A stretch of 60,476 nucleotides of DNA from Oscillatoriales cyanobacterium USR001 (GTDB lineage Bacteria; Cyanobacteriota; Cyanobacteriia; Cyanobacteriales; Microcoleaceae), in the NCBI GenBank assembly GCA_001698425.1, contig MBRE01000037.1, forward strand, positions 136,633 to 197,108. Reading direction: 5' to 3'. A model generated the notes under the pieces. It did not search any database, was not told the DNA's origin, and was given only the letters and a program-made list of their open reading frames with translations. Both the position numbers and the translations under genes were made by a program. The first letter of the stretch is position 1. Each line of letters begins with the position of its first letter. This document shows positions 31,308-39,324 of the stretch, piece by piece.

Positions 31308-31420
31308 ATCGCGACTAATTACCCCTTTGTTAGTATAAGCTATCCACTCGCCCCGATTTGCAACCAAGAGCGCGATCGCTCCAAATCTTCCCTAATCTGC
31401 TGTAACTTATCATTAAACAT
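31308..31420 (-). pseudogene. Frameshifted remnant of a DUF5678-type gene
   Basis: From the ATG at 31420 the minus strand reads MFNDKLQQIREDLERSRSWL, then loses frame. In another frame it continues GEWIAYTNKGVISR, which matches QWIAYTNKGVISHDRD in the intact protein at 32301-32987. The DNA of 31310-31350 aligns with 32806-32846. The remnant abuts the stop of the DUF4058 gene. Confidence 0.6.
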
Positions 31421-31422
31421 GA

Positions 31423-32214
31423 CTATCTTCTCCCTTGTTCCTTAAGAATTACATTAGCCCATTCTCTATCTTTTAATTTTAATGGTGGCACAGGTTCCCG
31501 TAAATAATCTATAGACAGATCGAATCTAGCTTGCTCATATATTCCCCCCAGTAACTCCTGTAAATTTACCTCTGGTTGTGTTTCTCCCACTTTCAAGGGA
31601 ACGGGAAAAATTGGGATCGGTTGACGGACACTAAAAGCATATAATCTCCCTTGGGGTAACTCCTCACCCCTACACACCAAAACTCGATAATCATCCCTCG
31701 CTTTTACTCCTAATAATGGCATCTGTTTACCACCTCTGAGTAAGTCAATTTCAACCAAATTAGTTTGATGCTGCAAAACTTCATTTCTCTTTTTTTCATA
31801 TTCATCCCTTCCTGGACCAGAGCGTTTATTCGGAGGAGAGAGAATTTCTATAACTGTAATTACTTTACCCCCAAAACCTTCCCTAATTTCTAAATAACCT
31901 TCTTTTATGGTTTCTGGCATGGGTATTTTAACTAGGGTAGGTTCGACGCGAGTAATTACACTTGTCCTATATTGGTTAGTGGTCGGTAGGGTCGCGGTAG
32001 TATCAAATCCTCTTGACATTACTGTTACATCAGGAATACCAACTAACTCCGTTGAAACACTCAAATAAGTTCGTTTTTCAATCGCGACCCGATAATTTAG
32101 GCTAAGTTGCGGTGCAATAGCATTAGCTACAGCCACAATTAAGCGACTATGAACTTCACTCCATAAATCTGGATTTTCTAGGTAGGGATTCATCCCCGGA
32201 AAAGGTGATGGCAT
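31423..32214 (-). CDS. DUF4058 family protein
   Basis: The 263-residue product begins MPSPFPGMNPYLENPDLWSE, the hallmark of DUF4058. It continues with HSRLIVAVANAI, YRVAIEKRTYLS, a VITVIEILSPPNKRSG strand resembling the core of PD-(D/E)XK-like proteins, and ends KEQGRR. The start has AAGAGG six bases upstream. DUF4058 is abundant and multi-copy in filamentous cyanobacteria; its function is unknown, and a nuclease-like fold is only a suggestion from the ExxS/K pattern. It is a typical accessory gene lying between the glycosyltransferase operon and the retropepsin gene. Confidence 0.88.
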   Translation of the reverse strand: MPSPFPGMNPYLENPDLWSEVHSRLIVAVANAIAPQLSLNYRVAIEKRTYLSVSTELVGIPDVTVMSRGFDTTATLPTTNQYRTSVITRVEPTLVKIPMPETIKEGYLEIREGFGGKVITVIEILSPPNKRSGPGRDEYEKKRNEVLQHQTNLVEIDLLRGGKQMPLLGVKARDDYRVLVCRGEELPQGRLYAFSVRQPIPIFPVPLKVGETQPEVNLQELLGGIYEQARFDLSIDYLREPVPPLKLKDREWANVILKEQGRR

Positions 32215-32300
32215 TCTTTACCTCTTTATTACTCTTGAATTTTCTAGTCTAACTACTGCATGAAACATCCCTGCTCACAGCCCAACTTGTGCATTAGAGT

Positions 32301-32987
32301 TCACTGCGATCGCCACTTAAAAATAATCGTTTCGTCAGCTTGCTTAAATTCTATATCAAACAAATCAAACACCACCTCTCTCCCCAAAAGTATTTCCTCA
32401 CAAAAATCAGTTTGCGCCCAAGCGACAGGCGCAGTAAAAACATGACCATCCAACTCCATTTCAATATCTCGCAACAGATATTCAATACTGCCACCAACTC
32501 CCTCAGCTTTATTGATCCTCTCTCCAGTAGTTCTACTCAAACCCAAATCTTCACCAAGTTGCTTGGTAATCAAGCTAAGTTCGGCACCAGAATCAACCAG
32601 CATTTTCACTGTTATGGTATGCTGAAATTTTAATAAAACCTCGTATTTAGGTTGCCAATCGTGAGATTTTAATGTTCTCATTCTGACTGGATAAAATCTG
32701 ACGGGATCGACAAACTCGCTTTCAAATATCCGTTCGATTACATAATCTAAACCTGATAAACTAGGATCGATCGCGTCCTTCATTTTTCGATAATCGCGAT
32801 CGTGACTAATTACCCCTTTATTAGTATAAGCAATCCATTGGCCTCGATATTGTTTTAACCCTCGGCGATTAGCTTTGTACCAATCATTAGCTGTAGAATA
32901 TTCTGGTTCCATAATTAAATCACTTTTTGTATTGTAGAAAATTATCTGTGCTTCAGTAAATCTAGGTATTAGGGCTACTCTGTCCAT
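32301..32987 (-). CDS. DUF5678-like domain plus retropepsin-like aspartic protease
   Basis: The 228-residue product has an N-terminal segment with QYRGQWIAYTNKGVISHDRD (DUF5678-like) and a C-terminal single-lobe aspartic protease fold. LVDSGAELSLI carries the catalytic DSG triad, and EILLGREVVFDLFDIEF ends in a strand typical of clan AA proteins. Retropepsin-like enzymes work as dimers; substrates of these small cyanobacterial versions are unknown. The second ATG at 32912 (MEPEYSTAND) is an alternative start. It diverges from the TPR-GT2 gene at 33231 across about 230 bases. A frameshifted relative of its N-terminal part lies at 31308-31420. Confidence 0.78.
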   Translation of the reverse strand: MDRVALIPRFTEAQIIFYNTKSDLIMEPEYSTANDWYKANRRGLKQYRGQWIAYTNKGVISHDRDYRKMKDAIDPSLSGLDYVIERIFESEFVDPVRFYPVRMRTLKSHDWQPKYEVLLKFQHTITVKMLVDSGAELSLITKQLGEDLGLSRTTGERINKAEGVGGSIEYLLRDIEMELDGHVFTAPVAWAQTDFCEEILLGREVVFDLFDIEFKQADETIIFKWRSQ

Positions 32988-33106
32988 TACCGTAGTCGCG
33001 ATTCAGACCTTTGCACCCCATTATACTACATGGAACAAGTTTTGCCCGAACGCCCCTAGTGAACTCCAGCCGTTACCGCGCTAATTATACCAGTCCTCAA
33101 GCAACT

Positions 33107-33127
33107 TAACGATGTGTTGACAATAAT
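33107..33127 (+). repeat. 21-bp direct repeat, left copy
   Basis: TAACGATGTGTTGACAATAA plus one T occurs here and, identical and in the same orientation, at 48065-48085. The two copies bracket the 15-kb TPR-GT2 and CDP-sugar cluster. Confidence 0.8.
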
Positions 33128-33230
33128 CAAGGATGTATGATAAAAAGCCTATAATGATAAATTGAGCATTCTTGTTAAGTTTGAACATAATATTAATACT
33201 CTAAAGTAATTTAGCAAAATGAAGGAAAAA

Positions 33231-36200
33231 ATGGCTGTGACTGAGTTTGAAAAAGGCAATCAACTTCTGCAAAAGGGAAAATTAGAAGAGGCGATCGCTG
33301 CTTACCGTCTTGCCATTGAGTTAAATCCTGACATTTCTTGGTATCATCACAATTTAGGGGAAGCTCTAGCAAAGCTCGGTAAATTGGAGGATGCGATCGC
33401 AGCTTTCCGTCGTGCTATAGAACTTAAACCGGATTTTTCTTGGAGTTACCACCACTTAGGGGATGCTCTAGCTCAACAGGAACAGTGGGAAGAATCGGCT
33501 ACAGCCTTCGGTAAGGCGATCGAACTTAATCCCGAACATTTTGGGACTTACGTGGGGCTAGGTAATAGTTTAGCAAAATTGGGTCAACTGGATGACGCAA
33601 TCGCGGCTTATCGCCGTGCCATTGAGCTTGAGCCAGAGGCGGATTGGATTCAGTATAGACTGGGGGAGGTGCTGCAACAGCGAACTCAGTTAGATTTAGC
33701 CGAAAAGATCGCCTCCTATCGCCAGATGATAGAACTCAATCCAGATAACGTAGAAGCGCATCACAATCTTTTGCAGCTTCAACCCGATAATTGGGAACGT
33801 TGGTTGCAGTTAGGAAATATTTTGGTAAAACAGGGAAAACTAGAAGACGCGATCGCAGTCTATCGTCGTGTAATCGAACATAATCCCGATAATCCGATGG
33901 CTTACTACAGCTTAGGAGAGTGTCTGGCCAAATTGGGACAACTAGAAGAGGCGATCGCGGCTTACCGTCAAGCGATTGAACTTAGCGAACAGGAAAAGCA
34001 AAAAGCCTCGACTTTAGAGCCTACCGAAGACCGAGAAGAAGTCATTAAACGTTATCGACAGGCGATCGAGGATAATCCCGATAACATCTCAGAATACCAC
34101 AAACTGCTAGAGTTAGAACCGGATAACCAAGAAGTTTTGTTACAGTTAGGTCAGGCTTTAGTGAGACAGGAACAGATGGAGGAAGCGATCGCGCTCTATC
34201 GTCGCCTCGTGGAATTATCTCCCTGTGAGGAGTATTACCAGGAGTTAGGGGCACTTCTCGTCAAACAAGAAAAGTGGGATGACGCGATTAGTTGTTATCG
34301 TCGAGCTATTAATATTGACCCTAACTTTGCCCTATCTTATTATCAATTGGGTCAAATATTAGAGGATTTAATGGCGACCCAAAATCCTGAAAAATTATGG
34401 GAAATTATACAACCTGTAAGTATTGAATCAGGTGTAGCTGAAGGCGAATTAATCTTTATTAAAGATGATGATTTTTTAGAAGAAAATATTAATCTGAGTG
34501 ATGAGGAATTTTGCATAGTATTTTTCAAAACTTATTTTGGGCGTATCCCTTCAGAACAAGAAAAAAGAGGCGGGGTGAATTGGCTCAATTCTCCAGGAAA
34601 CAACCGAAAAATCGGGATAATAAATGGTCGAGATATCCCTGAAGTTAAAAATATGTTACATCAATCAATTATATCGGTATGCCAAAAAGAAATTATTGCT
34701 TATTATTATAAGGCTATCGACTTAGGGATTAAGAATTACCATATTTATTATAGATTAGCAGAGCTACTAGAAAAACAACATAAATACGATCAATCTAGTG
34801 ATTTTTACAGGCGAGCCATTGAAATGAATTCGTCTGATATAGAAATCCAGTTAAGATTAGCAAAAACTCTCGAAAAAAACGGTGACTTTAAAGAAGCAAT
34901 AAAAGTTTGTAAAAAAATTCTGGAAATTGATCCTGAGTGGCCAGAAGTAGTCGCCCTAATTTTAAAGCTAGAAAGAAATCAAGGTTTGCTAAAAAGAGAT
35001 ATCAGTCAAGAACCAGTACCAGAGGAAAAACTTTCTCTTTCCGTTGTTTTACCTACTTATAATCGATCAAAACGCTTAAAACCTGCATTAGAAAGTTATC
35101 TGAAAACAGATCGATCAGATATAGAATTTATTATCTGCGATAATAATTCAACTGATGAGACATGGGAAGTGGTACATTCGTTTATGTCTAATGATAAACG
35201 GATCAAATATGTCAAAAATCCTATTAACTTGGGCGCAAACAGAAATTTATTTAGGGGGTTTTTAGAAGCAAAGTCTCCCCTAATTATGGTATTATCTGAC
35301 GATGATTTTATCACGGAAGGATTTATATCTTTAGTAATTTGGGCTTTTGAAAGTCATCCTACAGTTGGTGTTGTTCACAACTATCAAGGTGCTGGGAGAT
35401 ATGATAACTATAAGGTTAATCCTAGAGGTGCGAGTCTTTTCCAAAAAGGCACTAGAGAAATTTTCTCACCTGCACTAAGTAGTATGCTAATTACTGCCCT
35501 AACTTTTAGGAAAGATGTTATTAACTATAACGCATGGGAGTTATCGGGTTCTGTTTTTCCCCAAATGTCCTTAGTTACAGATATTGTTATTAACTATGAT
35601 TTGTACATTTTATACTCCCAAACAGAATACAGTGTACAAAACAAATTTGTTTTCGAGGAAACTATTGCAGAACAATATACATTATTATTTGGAATAAAAA
35701 CTCACTCAATGCCTTGGGATTGGGGAGTTCCAGAGCTAGTTAACATGAGTTTAAAGTTTACTGATAGACTTTTCGCCTCTCATCAAGAACGATGGGGTAA
35801 TTATCAACTTTATTTTAAATCTCACTTAGTACCCTGGGTCACAGAACATATATTTCGTACTTGGTATCTTCAAGATCAGGAAGGAAAATGGATATTTCTA
35901 GGAGAACTCTTACACCATCCGCATATTAGGTTCTCCCTCATTTTTTGGAGTCAGTTTTTGGCAAGTGCCTTAAGAGCACCGGAACTTTCAATCACAGATA
36001 AAATATCTATTATTTTATTAGGGTGTTTCATGCTTATATGGAGACTCATTATTTATTTAAGAGAGCTTACTGATCCCGGTTTAGCTGATTTGTACTATGT
36101 GGGCAATTGGCCACGTATAGATACTCCTCAATTAAAACACCCATTGGTTGATGAACACATGAAAAGTCAAACAACTGTGCATTACTCACCATTAACTGCC

Positions 36201-36233
36201 ATCCGCAATTTGGACTCTGAACTAGAAACATAG
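33231..36233 (+). CDS. TPR protein fused to a GT2 glycosyltransferase
   Basis: I chose ATG 33231 (MAVTEFEKGN), which follows AAGGA at 33222-33226; an ATG at 33219 is the longer alternative. The product has about 1000 residues. TPRs of the AIAAYRRAIELNP type cover residues 5-380. A segment FCIVFFKTYFGRIPSEQEKR with GVNWL follows (about 425-480) and resembles DUF4214, a domain often linked to surface glycoproteins. Further TPRs come next, then a GT2 domain from about 605 (LSVVLPTYNRS, with LSDDDF as nucleotide-sugar acidic motif). A single hydrophobic segment, IILLGCFMLIWRLIIYL, near 930 may anchor the C-terminus. It probably transfers a sugar within the same glycan pathway as the CDP-sugar operon with which it converges. 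Confidence 0.82.
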   Translation: MAVTEFEKGNQLLQKGKLEEAIAAYRLAIELNPDISWYHHNLGEALAKLGKLEDAIAAFRRAIELKPDFSWSYHHLGDALAQQEQWEESATAFGKAIELNPEHFGTYVGLGNSLAKLGQLDDAIAAYRRAIELEPEADWIQYRLGEVLQQRTQLDLAEKIASYRQMIELNPDNVEAHHNLLQLQPDNWERWLQLGNILVKQGKLEDAIAVYRRVIEHNPDNPMAYYSLGECLAKLGQLEEAIAAYRQAIELSEQEKQKASTLEPTEDREEVIKRYRQAIEDNPDNISEYHKLLELEPDNQEVLLQLGQALVRQEQMEEAIALYRRLVELSPCEEYYQELGALLVKQEKWDDAISCYRRAINIDPNFALSYYQLGQILEDLMATQNPEKLWEIIQPVSIESGVAEGELIFIKDDDFLEENINLSDEEFCIVFFKTYFGRIPSEQEKRGGVNWLNSPGNNRKIGIINGRDIPEVKNMLHQSIISVCQKEIIAYYYKAIDLGIKNYHIYYRLAELLEKQHKYDQSSDFYRRAIEMNSSDIEIQLRLAKTLEKNGDFKEAIKVCKKILEIDPEWPEVVALILKLERNQGLLKRDISQEPVPEEKLSLSVVLPTYNRSKRLKPALESYLKTDRSDIEFIICDNNSTDETWEVVHSFMSNDKRIKYVKNPINLGANRNLFRGFLEAKSPLIMVLSDDDFITEGFISLVIWAFESHPTVGVVHNYQGAGRYDNYKVNPRGASLFQKGTREIFSPALSSMLITALTFRKDVINYNAWELSGSVFPQMSLVTDIVINYDLYILYSQTEYSVQNKFVFEETIAEQYTLLFGIKTHSMPWDWGVPELVNMSLKFTDRLFASHQERWGNYQLYFKSHLVPWVTEHIFRTWYLQDQEGKWIFLGELLHHPHIRFSLIFWSQFLASALRAPELSITDKISIILLGCFMLIWRLIIYLRELTDPGLADLYYVGNWPRIDTPQLKHPLVDEHMKSQTTVHYSPLTAIRNLDSELET

Positions 36234-36246
36234 AACCTAATACCAA

Positions 36247-36281
36247 CGATTATAGCGATGATAAAAAATCTGCTATAATCG
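36247..36281. terminator. Bidirectional terminator-like hairpin
   Basis: A perfect 10-bp inverted repeat (36247-36256 with 36272-36281) with a 15-base A-rich loop lies in the 53-base gap between convergent genes ending at 36233 and 36287. Confidence 0.6.
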
Positions 36282-36286
36282 CTTAT

Positions 36287-37345
36287 CTATTCCAACAAAT
36301 ATCGGTTCCATGAAATAGTCCGCTTGATCGCGGTCTCAATATCAACCTTCAATCCCAAACCTAATGTTTTCTGACCTAGGGTAATATCGGGAACAAACTT
36401 AGAATGATTTGAGTTACCCTCTTCTGCAACACGCGATATTATCTTAGGTCTGAGGGGGAAATGGTCGGCAATCTTCTCTGCCAGTTGCCTTAACGTTACT
36501 CCATAAGGACTACCCACGTTATAACTTAATCCTACCGTTCCCTGTACTAATATATTCAACAGCCAAAATGCCATATCACTAGGATACATATAGCTTCTAA
36601 CTGTTTCTCCATCCCCTAAAATACGGATTGGCCCCCCTAATAAACCATCTCGAATAAAATTATTAATGGCCCAGGGTCTATCTAAAAGCTGGTAAGGGCC
36701 GATAAACGCAAAAGGACGAGCATTAACTATCGGTAGTCTATGTTGATTTCGATAAACGGCACACAGAGTTTCCCCCATCCGTTTAGCTTCCGCGTAGGCA
36801 GAACCAATAGAAGCGAAATCTAAAGTTCCGCGAAAACTCTCAGGAATTGTCTCTAGGTCCAAAGGTTGGGAACCATAAACTAACCCAGAACTAATATTGA
36901 GAAATTTTTGTAGATTTGGCAAGCGAGTTGCAGCCATTAAAACTGAGTCTGTTCCCTTAACTATGACATCCATTGTTTTTAATGGATCTGAAGCATGAAG
37001 GCGATTATCAGGATTAGCAGCAGCATGGATAATCCAACTAACATCACTAGGAATATCCAGAAGACTGCGGATATCCCGCTCTATAATCACTACATCCTTT
37101 CTCATTGCCAAGTGGGGAGCTTTAGCACTAAAATTATAAGCTCTTCCTGATAAGAGAATTAATTTTGTATTGAAGTTATGAGTGTCATTTAAAAAGGCAA
37201 CTAATTCAGTTAGCCAAGTCCCGATAAAACCTGTACCTCCTGTAATTAAAATGCACTCTCCCTTTAAAGCTGATAAAGCAGCAGAGACACCCGTTGTTAC
37301 CTGCTCGCAATCTTCCTTGATAATGTCAATTAAGTCTTGTCTCAT
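36287..37345 (-). CDS. NAD-dependent epimerase/dehydratase (extended SDR)
   Basis: The 352-residue product has the SDR NAD-binding motif ILITGGTGFIGTWL (about residues 32-45), the active-site serine region NISSGLVYG, and the YAEAKRMGE catalytic Tyr-Lys motif. It belongs to the extended SDR family acting on nucleotide sugars as epimerase, dehydratase, decarboxylase or 4-ketoreductase; sequence alone does not tell which. Its ATG overlaps the aldolase stop (TAATG), so it is translationally coupled as the last gene of the CDP-sugar operon. Here a ketoreductase or epimerase finishing the modified deoxysugar is the likely role. It resembles the SDR at 42113-43162 in its YAExKRMGE motif, so the two may do related steps. 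Confidence 0.85.
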   Translation of the reverse strand: MRQDLIDIIKEDCEQVTTGVSAALSALKGECILITGGTGFIGTWLTELVAFLNDTHNFNTKLILLSGRAYNFSAKAPHLAMRKDVVIIERDIRSLLDIPSDVSWIIHAAANPDNRLHASDPLKTMDVIVKGTDSVLMAATRLPNLQKFLNISSGLVYGSQPLDLETIPESFRGTLDFASIGSAYAEAKRMGETLCAVYRNQHRLPIVNARPFAFIGPYQLLDRPWAINNFIRDGLLGGPIRILGDGETVRSYMYPSDMAFWLLNILVQGTVGLSYNVGSPYGVTLRQLAEKIADHFPLRPKIISRVAEEGNSNHSKFVPDITLGQKTLGLGLKVDIETAIKRTISWNRYLLE

Positions 37346-38358
37346 TACTTCACCGCACCTTCAGCCGCGAGTTTCATCGCAACCTCAATAATTAAATCTT
37401 CTTGACCTGCTACTACTTTGCGCTTACCAAGTTCAAAAAATACATCTTTGGCATTTACTCCGTACTCTTTAGAAATCCGTTCGACGTGCTTGGCAAACCC
37501 TGAAAAAACTCCAGACAAACCACTCACTACACTAATAGATTTGATACTGGGAATAACAGGCATTAATTCTTTCTCGGCAATATCGGCGGCATCTAGCATT
37601 TTATATAAATCAATGCCTGTTGAAAATCCCATTTTTTCTAGTACAGCTACCAGAACTTCAAGCTGAGTATTTCCTGAGCCAGCACCAAAACCACGAGCCG
37701 TACCATCTAGGATAGTTGCTCCCGCCTGGACCGCCGCCACTGAATTAGCAACAGCCATTCCCAGATTATTATGCCCATGAAAACCCACTGGAATAGTTAA
37801 ATTTTTGACTAACTCTGTGATTCTTTCAGTAACATCGTTAGGAAGGTAAGCACCTGCTGAGTCCATAATTACTATTGCTTCAGCACCGTAAGATTCCATT
37901 TTCAAGGCTTCTTCTGCCAAAAGCTCCTTTGATGCCATGTGGCTCATCATTAGGACTCCATAAACCTCTTTGCCTTTATCACGAGCATAACCAATATGTC
38001 GCTGAGTGATATCGGCTTCGGTGCAGTGAGAGGCAACTCTGACCAAATCTACACCAATTTCTATGGCTGTTTTTAAATCTTTGTTAATCGTGGCAAAACC
38101 AGGAATAACATGAATGCTTAACTTCGAGTTGACTAAATTCTCCCTAGCTACCTCAAGTATTTCGCGATCGCCGATCACACTTTCTCCTACTTGTAGGGAA
38201 GAAGCACCGAGGCCATTACCATGTCCAACTTCAACAATAGGGACACCAGCAGCATCGGCCGCCGCTGCATAGAGAGCTACTTGTCGTGCATTTAGTTGAT
38301 GGCGGACGGCATGATTTCCATCCCGCAGAGTGGGGTCGCTAATCAATACAGTTGACAT
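37345..38358 (-). CDS. dmpG: 4-hydroxy-2-oxovalerate aldolase (DmpG/MhpE family)
   Basis: The 337-residue product begins MSTVLISDPTLRDGNHAVRH, the metal-dependent HMGL/DRE-TIM aldolase signature. Downstream are VEVGHGNGLG, the metal-binding GFHGHNNLGMA, and DGTARGFGAGSGNTQLE. The family cleaves 4-hydroxy-2-oxoacids to pyruvate and an aldehyde, normally at the end of aromatic meta-cleavage pathways, and forms a channelling complex with acylating acetaldehyde dehydrogenase, coded here immediately upstream (20-bp overlap). A GAGGAG box precedes the ATG. There are no aromatic-degradation genes nearby. Instead it sits in a CDP-deoxysugar operon, so its substrate may be a sugar-derived or ThDP-enzyme-derived 2-oxoacid. 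Family assignment is firm; the physiological substrate is open. Confidence 0.88.
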   Translation of the reverse strand: MSTVLISDPTLRDGNHAVRHQLNARQVALYAAAADAAGVPIVEVGHGNGLGASSLQVGESVIGDREILEVARENLVNSKLSIHVIPGFATINKDLKTAIEIGVDLVRVASHCTEADITQRHIGYARDKGKEVYGVLMMSHMASKELLAEEALKMESYGAEAIVIMDSAGAYLPNDVTERITELVKNLTIPVGFHGHNNLGMAVANSVAAVQAGATILDGTARGFGAGSGNTQLEVLVAVLEKMGFSTGIDLYKMLDAADIAEKELMPVIPSIKSISVVSGLSGVFSGFAKHVERISKEYGVNAKDVFFELGKRKVVAGQEDLIIEVAMKLAAEGAVK

Positions 38359-39265
38359 AAGGCTCCTCTACTGAGTCACAATCATCATAGTCTAAATTTC
38401 TAATATATTCTTTGGCATATTCTTCGGCAGTGGCGATCGCGGCACAGTTAATAATATCCAGATTGCCCGCATACCTTGGCAGGTAGTCACCAAGCCCTTG
38501 AACTTTCACGGTAATGATAATTCGGTTATTTTCAAATACCGGAGGTACAACGAGTTGATATCCGGGAACATATAACCGAATATTGTTTACCATTTCATCA
38601 ACAACAGTCTTAAGTTTTTCCATATTAGGATTTTCCACCTTGGCAAAAACTGTAGTCTGCATATCAATACAGGGTTGTGCAGGGTTGAGAATGAGAATGG
38701 CTTTAGCGCGATTGCATCCCGAAAACTTTTTAATTCCCTGTTCAGTCGTTTCAATATACTCATCAATATTGGCACGAGTAGCAGGGCCAGCACTTCGGGA
38801 AGCAATACTAGAGACAACTTCTATATACTCAACTTTTTGGTGAACGTGACCGATAAGATAAGCTAGAGGTATAGAAGCTTGCCCACCGCAACTAACCATA
38901 TTAACATTCTTATACAGGCTACACTTTTGTATATTGACAGCCGGAATGCACATCTCACCAACTTTAGCGGGTGTCATATCAATCACAATCTTACCTAGCT
39001 TTTCTAATAAAGACCAGTGATAGATGTGATCTCTAGCTGACGTAGCATCAAAAACCAAATCGCAACAGTCTGGTTCTCTAACGATGGCCTCAATGCTAAG
39101 ATCAGAAATCCTTACCCCCAGACTATTTGCTTTTGCCATTCCTGGAGATGCCATGTTACGTCCAATGAATAGAACGCACTCAAGGAAAGGCGATCGCATT
39201 GTCTTGACTAGAAGATCCGTACCGATATTGCCACTTCCCAGTATTGCTACCTTCAATTTTCGCAT
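38339..39265 (-). CDS. dmpF: Acylating acetaldehyde dehydrogenase (DmpF/MhpF family)
   Basis: The 308-residue product begins MRKLKVAILGSGNIGTDLLV (NAD-binding). It has FDATSARDH, VIDMTPAKVGE, and the catalytic cysteine in MVSCGGQASIPLAYL. Length and motifs match acetaldehyde dehydrogenase (acetylating), EC 1.2.1.10, which converts aldehyde, CoA and NAD+ to acyl-CoA and NADH and is the obligate partner of the aldolase coded next. An AGGAGG sits seven bases before the ATG. The pair lies 59 bases downstream of the ThDP enzyme. In this sugar operon it might recycle acetaldehyde to acetyl-CoA or work in reverse to supply it; both are inference. Confidence 0.88.
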   Translation of the reverse strand: MRKLKVAILGSGNIGTDLLVKTMRSPFLECVLFIGRNMASPGMAKANSLGVRISDLSIEAIVREPDCCDLVFDATSARDHIYHWSLLEKLGKIVIDMTPAKVGEMCIPAVNIQKCSLYKNVNMVSCGGQASIPLAYLIGHVHQKVEYIEVVSSIASRSAGPATRANIDEYIETTEQGIKKFSGCNRAKAILILNPAQPCIDMQTTVFAKVENPNMEKLKTVVDEMVNNIRLYVPGYQLVVPPVFENNRIIITVKVQGLGDYLPRYAGNLDIINCAAIATAEEYAKEYIRNLDYDDCDSVEEPYVNCID

Positions 39266-39324
39266 CTTTTTACCTCCTATTTTTGCCTATTTTCTGTTTC
39301 TTACTATTCAGAGCACTTAACACC

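Noticed and set aside
37345..39265. Aromatic-compound degradation operon suggested by the aldolase and dehydrogenase
   Set aside because: No ring-cleavage dioxygenase, hydrolase or hydratase genes are nearby; the context is nucleotide-sugar synthesis.
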